From an uncultured Bacteroidia bacterium (GTDB lineage: Bacteria; Bacteroidota; Bacteroidia; Bacteroidales; F082), in the NCBI GenBank assembly GCA_902786745.1, contig CADADR010000001.1:310001-374000 (forward strand): DNA of 64,000 nt, read 5' to 3'. How positions within the stretch are numbered: the first letter of the stretch is position 1; each line of letters starts with the position of its first letter. This document shows, piece by piece, positions 25,875-33,029 of this stretch. Position numbers and translations under genes: made by a program. Below the pieces are notes generated by a model. That model was not told where the DNA came from. It was given only the letters and a program-made list of their open reading frames with translations, and did no database searches.

Positions 25875-26729
25875 TTAATGTGTCAGGATTTCCAATCCTG
25901 TCTCGGTCATCAAGAAGGTGTGCTCCCACTGGGCTGAGGGCAGTTCGTCTTCGGTGATGACGGTCCAGCCATCGGCCTTGTCGATGAAGACCTTCCATGT
26001 ACCCATGTTAATCATCGGCTCAATGGTGAACACCATGCCGGGGACGAGTAGCATACCCGTGCCTTTCTTTCCATAGTGCAGCACCTCAGGATCGTCGTGG
26101 AACTTGACGCCTACACCGTGGCCGCAGAGGTCGCGCACCACACTGAAGCCGTTCTTATGGGCGTGTTGTTGGATGGCGTTACCGATGTCGCCAACGAAAC
26201 CAAAAGGCTTGGCGGCTTCCATGCCTACGTAGAGGCACTCCTTGGCCACATCGACCAGCTTCTGCTTGCGGGCCGTGGTCTGACCGATGACATACATGCG
26301 CGAGGCATCGGCATAAAAACCGTTTAATATCGTGGTGCAGTCCACATTGACGATGTCACCTTCCTTGAGGATTTCCTTGGCCGAGGGGATGCCGTGGCAG
26401 ACCACCTCGTTGATGGAGACGCAAACGCTCTTGGGGTAGCCTTCGTAGCCCAAGGTGGCAGGGATGGCGCCATGCTCGATAGTGTAGTTGTGTACCAGGT
26501 CGTTGATTTCCAAGGTGCTCATACCCGCATGGATCTTCTCGCCCACGAGGTCGAGGATGGCCGTATTGATGACGCCACTCTTCCTGATGCCTTCAATCTC
26601 TTCGGGGGTGCGGATGAGGGAACGTTTGGGTACCAAAGCGCCCTTGGCCTCCATCGCCATCACCTTTTTGTCCAATGCTGTCGGTTCCTGTCCGGCCGGC
26701 ACACGCCATCTTCTACGCATGGTAAACAT
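25875..26729 (-). CDS. map: Type I methionine aminopeptidase
   Basis: 284 aa; start at 26729 or 26720 (MRRRWRVPAGQ). Removes the initiator Met from nascent proteins. Metal ligands are visible: Asp in GDIVNVDCTTILNGF, Asp in YADASRMYV, His in GHGVGVKFHDDP, Glu in FTIEPMINMG and Glu in SAQWEHTFL. The N-terminal ~35-residue extension (RRRW...LDKKVMAMEAKGALVPKRSL) resembles the ribosome/zinc-anchor extension position of other MetAPs but has no Cys cluster. It stands alone with its own promoter. Confidence 0.94.
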   Translation of the reverse strand: MFTMRRRWRVPAGQEPTALDKKVMAMEAKGALVPKRSLIRTPEEIEGIRKSGVINTAILDLVGEKIHAGMSTLEINDLVHNYTIEHGAIPATLGYEGYPKSVCVSINEVVCHGIPSAKEILKEGDIVNVDCTTILNGFYADASRMYVIGQTTARKQKLVDVAKECLYVGMEAAKPFGFVGDIGNAIQQHAHKNGFSVVRDLCGHGVGVKFHDDPEVLHYGKKGTGMLLVPGMVFTIEPMINMGTWKVFIDKADGWTVITEDELPSAQWEHTFLMTETGLEILTH

Positions 26730-26747
26730 AATGCTATTATTTTGGCT

Positions 26748-26756
26748 GCAAAAATA
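26748..26756 (-). promoter_or_regulatory. -7 promoter element for map
   Basis: TATTTTTGC on the minus strand, 18 bases before the first Met codon at 26729. Confidence 0.5.
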
Positions 26757-26764
26757 CGGTTTTT

Positions 26765-28714
26765 TTATTTTGCTATGACAATTCCCAACTCCTTATTTAT
26801 TTGCTTGCGGATATCGTCAAGTTCTTTCTTTTGCATGAGCAGATTCATCTGGTCAGTAGCATCAGTGGCGTTTTTCAACTCCTCTTCGACAGCCTTGCGA
26901 CGCTCTTCGATGATAAGGTCCTTGTAGCGGTAAAGCGAAGATAATACAGTGTTTCTCAGGTTGTTCTCTTCCTGGGTTACAAAGATGCTGTATTTATCCC
27001 ATTGGTCAAGCTTGTAAGGTGAAAAGAGCAGGTCGGCGGCCAATTGGGCGATGGTTTCATCCTCGTTCGACGTGAAAACCTGGTCTTCAGGGATGTAACC
27101 TTCGTCAAGGGCTTTGTCAAAGATGTCAAAAATCTTTTTATTGACGACATTGGTGAACACAAATCCATCCATTTTCAAGTCATCGATAATCTGTTGAGCG
27201 ACAGAGACTTGCTCATACATCTTCTCGCCCTGCTCGTCCGTACGCTCGTCAACAATCATCTCCTTACCGAACATGAGCAGCAGCCTCACCAGTTCTCGTT
27301 CCTGATAATAACCCGCTGGAAGTTGGTCCTCGACGGTCTCCTCCTGCCTGGGCGTGGTGGTGTCGGGCTCGGGAACTACATTGTCCTCGATACCCAGGTT
27401 TTTCTTTAACTTGGCCCTGAGAATCTTGTTGAGCTCGTTGGTGAGCGTCTGTTCGGGCATATCCAAGAGGCGGCTGCATTCCTTCACGTAGGTGATGCGG
27501 AAGATGCTGTCGGGGATCACGGAGATGGTCTCCACGATGTCGCGAATGACCTGTCCGCGCTTGATAGGGTCTTTTTCAGCGTCCTTTAACAGCAATTCTG
27601 TCTTGAAGCGGATGAAATCTTTCGCATTTTCTTTCAAGTAGTTGCTGACATACTCTACCGAAAACTCCTTGCCGAAGGTGTCGGGGTCGTGTTCGGGAGG
27701 TAATACCACCACACGGACGTTCATGCCCTCGGAGAGGATCATGTCGGTGCCACGCAGGGCGGCATGGATGCCCGCCGCATCGCCGTCGTAAAGCATAGTG
27801 ATGTTCTTCGTGTAGCGCTTCACGAGACGAATCTGCTCCATCGTCAGTGAGGTGCCACTGCTGGCTACCACATTCTCGATGCCAATTTGGTGCATGCGCA
27901 ACACATCAAAATAGCCTTCCACAAGGATACACTCATCTTGACGGGCGATGGCATTTTTGGCAAAATAGATGCCATAAAGCGTCTGTTTCTTGTCGTAAAT
28001 CTCCGACTCGGGCGAGTTCTGGTATTTCGGGCTTTTCTTGTCGTTGGTGAGGATACGGCCGCCGAAGCCGATGACACGACCCGTGAGGCTGTGGATGGGG
28101 AACATCACGCGGCCATGGTAGCGGTCGTAAAGGCCGTTGTTGCCTTTGATAGACAGACCGATTTGTTCCAGCAACTCTTCTGAATAGCCGTTTTTCTTGG
28201 CATGTTCGGTAAAGGCGTCCCATTTGGCAGGATTGTAACCGAGATGGAATTTCTGTATGATGGGGTCAAAATATCCGCGCTCGCGGAAATACTCAAGGCC
28301 TATGGTCTTACCTTCATCAGTATTCCACAGTGTATCAACGAAATACTTGTCGGCGAACTCGTTGATGTTGAACATCTTCTCGCGGATGCTCTGCTGCATG
28401 ATTTCCTCTGGGGTCTGCTGCTTCTCCTCGATTTTGATGTTGTATTTCTTTGCCAAATAACGCAGGGCCTCGGGATAGGTGAAATGCTCGTGTTCCATGA
28501 GGAACTTGGCCGAGTCACCTGCCTTGCCGCAGCCGAAGCATTTGAAGATGTTGCGCGCTGGATTGACGCTGAACGACGGCGTCTTCTCATTGTGGAAAGG
28601 ACAATTGCCCCACAGGTTCGACCCACGCTTTTTCAGCGTGACGAACTCGCCTACAACCTCCTCAATGTGAGCGGCTTGCAGGATTTGCTCCATTGTCTCT
28701 CTTGGAATAGCCAT
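26765..28714 (-). CDS. dnaG: DNA primase
   Basis: 649 aa. Synthesises RNA primers for replication. CHC2 zinc finger (CPFHNEKTP ... FKCFGCGKAGD, residues ~39-65), a core with RVMFPIHSLTGRVIGFGGR (~205), and a Toprim domain with VEGYFDVLRMHQIG (~265) and YDGDAAGIHAALRG (~313). The C-terminal helicase-binding region (~450-649) is acidic, ends in a coiled-coil helical segment and diverges as usual. Monocistronic. Confidence 0.95.
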   Translation of the reverse strand: MAIPRETMEQILQAAHIEEVVGEFVTLKKRGSNLWGNCPFHNEKTPSFSVNPARNIFKCFGCGKAGDSAKFLMEHEHFTYPEALRYLAKKYNIKIEEKQQTPEEIMQQSIREKMFNINEFADKYFVDTLWNTDEGKTIGLEYFRERGYFDPIIQKFHLGYNPAKWDAFTEHAKKNGYSEELLEQIGLSIKGNNGLYDRYHGRVMFPIHSLTGRVIGFGGRILTNDKKSPKYQNSPESEIYDKKQTLYGIYFAKNAIARQDECILVEGYFDVLRMHQIGIENVVASSGTSLTMEQIRLVKRYTKNITMLYDGDAAGIHAALRGTDMILSEGMNVRVVVLPPEHDPDTFGKEFSVEYVSNYLKENAKDFIRFKTELLLKDAEKDPIKRGQVIRDIVETISVIPDSIFRITYVKECSRLLDMPEQTLTNELNKILRAKLKKNLGIEDNVVPEPDTTTPRQEETVEDQLPAGYYQERELVRLLLMFGKEMIVDERTDEQGEKMYEQVSVAQQIIDDLKMDGFVFTNVVNKKIFDIFDKALDEGYIPEDQVFTSNEDETIAQLAADLLFSPYKLDQWDKYSIFVTQEENNLRNTVLSSLYRYKDLIIEERRKAVEEELKNATDATDQMNLLMQKKELDDIRKQINKELGIVIAK

Positions 28715-28730
28715 CGTTGTGTTTTGTGTT

Positions 28731-28739
28731 GCAAAACTA
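28731..28739 (-). promoter_or_regulatory. -7 promoter element for dnaG
   Basis: TAGTTTTGC on the minus strand, 16 bases before the ATG; overlaps the divergent GH92 promoter region. Confidence 0.5.
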
Positions 28740-28752
28740 CGAAATTAATTCA

Positions 28753-28761
28753 TACCTTTGC
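28753..28761 (+). promoter_or_regulatory. -7 promoter element for the GH92 gene
   Basis: TACCTTTGC, 23 bases before the ATG at 28785. Confidence 0.5.
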
Positions 28762-28784
28762 AAATTGTATCAATTCTGTAGGCC

Positions 28785-31166
28785 ATGAAAAAAATCCATT
28801 TTTTGTTGTTTGTTTTGGGTCTAATGGCCATAGGCTGTACCGAAAAGCCAAAGGCCACCACCGAAAACGACAACATTGCCGATTATATCCAATACGTCAA
28901 CCCCATCATCGGGACGAACGGCATGGGGCACACCTTCCCTGGTGCTTGTGCGCCTTTCGGTATCGTGCAGCTTAGCCCCGACACCGACACCGTGCCGCAC
29001 AACATCGATGGTGTTTACCAGCCGAGGGTGTATGAATACTGCGCTGGTTATCAGCATAAAGATAGTACTATCGTGGGCTTTAGTCATACCCATTTTAGCG
29101 GCACGGGGCACTCTGATTTGGGCGACATCTTAGTGATGCCTGTCACGGGAGAAATCAAGTTCAACCCGGGTACACAAACCAATCCCGATATAGGTTACCG
29201 CTCCCGTTTCAGCCACGACACTGAGATTGCCGTGCCAGGCTATTACGAGGTCTTCTTGCAGGATTATGGCATCAAAGCACAACTGACGGCCACGGAACAC
29301 GCTGGCATCCATCGCTATACCTATCCAGAAGGCCAAGACGGCAGCGTTATCCTCGACTTGCAGCACGGCATCTACAACTACGACGGCAAGACCCTCTGGG
29401 CCAACCTCCGCGTGGAAAACGACACCCTGCTGACGGGCTACCGCATCACGAATGGCTGGGCGAGAACAAATTACACCTACTTCGCCATCAGTTTCAACCA
29501 ACCCATCAAGGACTATGGTTACCGCGAGCTGGGAAAACCTAAATATAATGGCGGCTGGGGCAAGTTTGATGTCAAGCATAACTTCCCTGAGATGACGGGG
29601 CGCAAGATTGTGGCTTATTTCACTTTCGACAACCCTCAGACCTTGGAGATGAAAGTTGCCCTCTCCGCCACCAGCACCGAAGGCGCCTTGCGCAACCTCC
29701 ACGCCGAGACCGATGGCCGAAACTTTGAGCAATTGTTGGCCGAAACGCAATCCAAATGGAACAAGGAACTCTCCATCCTGCAAGCCGAAGGCACGGAAAA
29801 CCAGAAGGCTATGCTGTACACTTCGCTTTACCACACAATGATCAATCCCTCCATCTACATGGACGTGGACGGCCAATATCGTGGCCTCGACCATAACATC
29901 CACCAAGCCGAGGGCTTCACCAACTATACTGTGTTCTCGCTTTGGGACACCTACCGCGCCTTGCATCCGCTTTTCAACGTGTTGCAACCCGAGCGCAATG
30001 CCGATATGGTAGCTTCGATGCTTAAACACAGCGAGCAGAGCGTCCACGGACTGCTACCCGTTTGGTCGCACATGGGCAACGACAACTGGTGCATGATCGG
30101 CTACCACGCCGTGTCGGTTCTTTCGGATGCCTATGTCAAGGACGTAGTCCGTCATTGCGAGGAGGCACGACGAAGCAATCCAGATGAAAAAGCGATGCTA
30201 AAAGCCATGCAGCGCAGCTCAACTTGCCCCTATTATGTGAACCTTGACGACTATCAACAGCTCGGTTATGTCCCCTTCGACAAGAACAATGGCTGCGTCT
30301 CCATCACTTTGGAATATGCCTATGACGATTGGGCCATTTACCAAGCTGCATTGAAAGCCGGCAACCAAGAAATTGCCAATATCTACAAGCAGCGCGCTGC
30401 CAACTGGCGCAACACCTTCGACACGGAGTTGGGCTTTGCCCGTCCCAAGATGAGTGATGGCACTTGGAAAGCACCCTTCAGCCTCTTCGACACCGAGGGC
30501 GAAGGCTTCGTGGAGGGCAACTCCTGGGTGTATTCGTTTTATGTGCCTCAAGATGTGAAAGGCCTCATCGAGGCCATGGGGGGTGATACACGGTTCATCC
30601 AAAACTTGGATACTTTGTTCGTCATGCAACTGCCGCCCGAGTTCTTTGAGAACACCGAAGACGTCACCGAGGAAGGCTTGATGGGATGCTACAACCATGG
30701 AAACGAACCCGCACACCATATCGCCTACCTCTACAACTGGACCTCACAACCTTACAAGACCCAATACTGGCTGCGCGAGATCATGAACCGCTTCTACAAG
30801 AACAACATCGATGGCCTCTGTGGCAACGACGACTGCGGCCAGATGTCGGCATGGTACATCTTCTCTGCCATGGGCTTCTATCCCGTCTGTCCTGGCAGCG
30901 ACCAATATGTTTTAGGTGCACCTTATTTGCCCTATCTGAAAGTGCGCTTGGGCAATGGCAAGACATTGGAAATCAAGGCACCTAACGTGAGCGATGAGAA
31001 CCGTTATGTGCAAAAGGTGATGCTCAATGGGCAGGAAATCAACAAATTGTATCTCACCCACGAGCAGCTGATGCAGGGCGGAGAACTGGTCTTCGAGATG
31101 GGCGGTGAGCCTAATCTGGAGCGTGGCAATAAGCCCGAGGACAAACCGTATTCGATGACGGAATGA
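28785..31166 (+). CDS. GH92 alpha-mannosidase lipoprotein with an in-frame repeat
   Basis: 793 aa. Lipobox AIGC at ~18. Calcium-dependent exo-alpha-mannosidase of family GH92, which trims alpha-linked mannose from N-glycans or yeast/plant mannans. Signatures: YVNPIIGTNGMGHTFPGA near the N-terminus, YRGLDHNIHQ and SLWDTYRALHPL in the middle, GNEPAHHIAYLYNW (family acid Glu) near residue 643 and GNDDCGQMSAWYIF (base Asp block) near 684. Residues ~455-467 (VRHCEEARRSNPD) correspond to a dispersed repeat inserted in frame after SDAYVKD, where homologues have a short loop. The gene stands alone, without a SusC/D pair. Confidence 0.92.
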   Translation: MKKIHFLLFVLGLMAIGCTEKPKATTENDNIADYIQYVNPIIGTNGMGHTFPGACAPFGIVQLSPDTDTVPHNIDGVYQPRVYEYCAGYQHKDSTIVGFSHTHFSGTGHSDLGDILVMPVTGEIKFNPGTQTNPDIGYRSRFSHDTEIAVPGYYEVFLQDYGIKAQLTATEHAGIHRYTYPEGQDGSVILDLQHGIYNYDGKTLWANLRVENDTLLTGYRITNGWARTNYTYFAISFNQPIKDYGYRELGKPKYNGGWGKFDVKHNFPEMTGRKIVAYFTFDNPQTLEMKVALSATSTEGALRNLHAETDGRNFEQLLAETQSKWNKELSILQAEGTENQKAMLYTSLYHTMINPSIYMDVDGQYRGLDHNIHQAEGFTNYTVFSLWDTYRALHPLFNVLQPERNADMVASMLKHSEQSVHGLLPVWSHMGNDNWCMIGYHAVSVLSDAYVKDVVRHCEEARRSNPDEKAMLKAMQRSSTCPYYVNLDDYQQLGYVPFDKNNGCVSITLEYAYDDWAIYQAALKAGNQEIANIYKQRAANWRNTFDTELGFARPKMSDGTWKAPFSLFDTEGEGFVEGNSWVYSFYVPQDVKGLIEAMGGDTRFIQNLDTLFVMQLPPEFFENTEDVTEEGLMGCYNHGNEPAHHIAYLYNWTSQPYKTQYWLREIMNRFYKNNIDGLCGNDDCGQMSAWYIFSAMGFYPVCPGSDQYVLGAPYLPYLKVRLGNGKTLEIKAPNVSDENRYVQKVMLNGQEINKLYLTHEQLMQGGELVFEMGGEPNLERGNKPEDKPYSMTE
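30149..30183. repeat. Dispersed repeat family B inside the GH92 gene
   Basis: CCGTCATTGCGAGGAGGCAC followed by GACGAAGCAATCCAG, with ATTGC/GCAAT at its ends. It matches the GTCATTGCGAGG...GAAGCAATCC class of repeat that I recall from many bacterial genomes. It is read in frame as VRHCEEARRSNP. Confidence 0.8.
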
Positions 31167-31172
31167 AATGAT

Positions 31173-31200
31173 GTAAAGACGTTGCGTGCAACGTCTCTAC
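31173..31200. repeat. Intergenic palindrome, AGACGTTGC arms
   Basis: AGACGTTGC (31177-31185), GT, GCAACGTCT (31188-31196) within GTAAAGACG...CTCTAC. It follows the GH92 stop by 7 bases. Could act as a terminator, but there is no T-run; it resembles dispersed GTAGAGACG-type repeats of Bacteroidetes. Confidence 0.75.
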
Positions 31201-31215
31201 AAACTGAAAAATACC

Positions 31216-31224
31216 TATATTTGC
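31216..31224 (+). promoter_or_regulatory. -7 promoter element for mnmA
   Basis: TATATTTGC, 16 bases before the ATG at 31241. Confidence 0.5.
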
Positions 31225-31240
31225 AGAAAATATCTAACCC

Positions 31241-32314
31241 ATGAATATTGCCGCGTTGGTTTCGGGGGGCGTCGACAGCTCCGTGGTGGTGCCGTTGCTG
31301 AAAGAGCAAGGCTACGACCCGCATATCTTCTATATCAAGATCGGTATGGAAGGCAAGGAAGACCTGTCGAGCTGTCCGTCGGAGGAGGACATTGAAATCA
31401 CCACTTATATCGCCAAGAAATACGGCTGCAAGTTCGACATCGTGGACCTGCAGCACGAGTATTTCGAGACCGTCGGAAAATACACCATGGAGATGGTGCG
31501 AAAGGGCCTCACACCCAATCCCGATGTGATGTGCAACCGCTGGATCAAGCTCGGTGCCTTCGAGGAGAAAGAAGGGCATAACTTCGACAAGATCGCCACG
31601 GGACACTATGCTCGTTCATGGGAGGACGAAAATGGTGTCTTTTGGCTCGGCACGGCGGCCGACACCTTCAAGGACCAAACCTATTTCTTGGGTCGCATCA
31701 CCTACGCCCAGCTGAGCAAAGTCATCTTCCCCATCGGAGACATCCCCAAGCCCGAGGTGCGCCGGTTGGCTGCCCAATACAAGTTACCGAGTGCAGAACG
31801 CCATGACAGTCAAGGCATCTGCTTCTTGGGAAAGATTAACTACAACGATTACATTCGCGAATACCTTGGCGAGATGCCTGGCGACATCGTGGAGTTGGAG
31901 ACGGGCAAAAAATTGGGTCGCCACAAGGGCTTCTGGTTCCACACCATAGGACAGCGCAAGGGTTTGGGTCTCAGCGGTGGTCCATGGTTTGTAGTCAAGA
32001 AAGACATACCGAACAACATCGTGTATGTGTCGCAGGGCTACGACCCCGTGGCACAGTACACCAACATCGTCCCTATGGGCGACCTACAGCCGATGAATCC
32101 TGCTTTGCAGTTCGTCGACGGACAGCGCATTCGCTTCAAGATACGTCACCAGCCGGAGTTCACCTATGGTCATATCCGCCTCACCGACCGTGGCGCCGAC
32201 ATTGTCTCCGAGGAGGCCATCTCGGGTGTGGCACCAGGGCAGTTTGGCGTGGTATACCATGAGACAGAGCCTTATGTTATTGGTAGCGGAGTAATTATTG
32301 AGACCAATGAATAA
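31241..32314 (+). CDS. mnmA: tRNA 2-thiouridylase MnmA
   Basis: 357 aa. Uses ATP and persulfide sulfur to thiolate U34 of tRNA-Glu/Gln/Lys. PP-loop SGGVDSSV at residues 8-15. NPDVMCNRWIK carries the first catalytic Cys (~97), and DSQGICFLGKI the second (~199). FWFHTIGQRKGLGLSGGPWFV is the conserved central block, and the C-terminal beta-barrel ends in VAPGQFGVVY. The downstream pseudouridine synthase start lies inside the last codons, so the two RNA-modification genes form an operon. Confidence 0.95.
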   Translation: MNIAALVSGGVDSSVVVPLLKEQGYDPHIFYIKIGMEGKEDLSSCPSEEDIEITTYIAKKYGCKFDIVDLQHEYFETVGKYTMEMVRKGLTPNPDVMCNRWIKLGAFEEKEGHNFDKIATGHYARSWEDENGVFWLGTAADTFKDQTYFLGRITYAQLSKVIFPIGDIPKPEVRRLAAQYKLPSAERHDSQGICFLGKINYNDYIREYLGEMPGDIVELETGKKLGRHKGFWFHTIGQRKGLGLSGGPWFVVKKDIPNNIVYVSQGYDPVAQYTNIVPMGDLQPMNPALQFVDGQRIRFKIRHQPEFTYGHIRLTDRGADIVSEEAISGVAPGQFGVVYHETEPYVIGSGVIIETNE

Positions 32315-32999
32315 AATTGCTGATAGAATCCTTTATGAAGACAATCACCTTATTGTGGTGAACAAACTGCCGTCCGAGATTGTGCAGGGCGACAAAACGG
32401 GTGACGTCTGCCTGCTCGACGATGTGAAGGAATACATCAAGGAGAAATACGACAAACCGGGCAATGTGTTCGCTGGCCTCGTCCATCGTATCGACCGCCC
32501 TGTGAGCGGTGCAGTGGTGTTCGCCAAGACGAGCAAAGCCCTGTCGCGCATGACCGTGAAGGTGAAAGACCGCGACTTCCGCAAGACCTACCTAGCCCTT
32601 GTGAAGAACCACCCGCCCAAGCAAGCCGATGTGTTGGAGGACTACCTTGTCAAGAACGAGAAGATGAACAAGTCGTTTGTCGTGCCCGAAGGGACCAAAG
32701 AGGCCAAGTTGGCTCGACTCAGCTATCGCGTAGTCGGAAAGTCGGACACTTTTTATCTGCTTGAAGTCGAGTTGTTTACGGGAAGACACCATCAGATTCG
32801 TTGCCAATTGGCGCATATCGGTTGCCCCATCCGTGGCGACCTGAAATACGGCTACCCGCGCAGCAACCCCGATGCGTCCATCAGTCTGCATGCTTGGCAT
32901 ATTGCCTTCGAGCATCCCGTGACCAAGGAACAAATAGAGATTACGGCTCCCTTGCCCGAGGTGGCGCCTTGGACAGCGTTTACCACCTTGTTGCAGTGA
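32307..32999 (+). CDS. RluA-family RNA pseudouridine synthase
   Basis: 230 aa from the ATG at 32307, overlapping the mnmA stop by 8 bases. A TTG at 32298 would add three residues. Catalytic motif HRIDRPVSGAVVFAKT with the nucleophilic Asp at ~58. C-terminal blocks FTGRHHQIRCQLAHIGCPIRGD and SLHAWHIAFEHPVT are typical of RluA/RluC/RluD relatives. It lacks an S4 domain, so it is a short RluA-type enzyme; whether it acts on rRNA or tRNA cannot be read from sequence. Confidence 0.9.
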   Translation: MNKIADRILYEDNHLIVVNKLPSEIVQGDKTGDVCLLDDVKEYIKEKYDKPGNVFAGLVHRIDRPVSGAVVFAKTSKALSRMTVKVKDRDFRKTYLALVKNHPPKQADVLEDYLVKNEKMNKSFVVPEGTKEAKLARLSYRVVGKSDTFYLLEVELFTGRHHQIRCQLAHIGCPIRGDLKYGYPRSNPDASISLHAWHIAFEHPVTKEQIEITAPLPEVAPWTAFTTLLQ

Positions 33000-33029
33000 T
33001 AGTACTCACTCCTTATGAACAGAAACACT

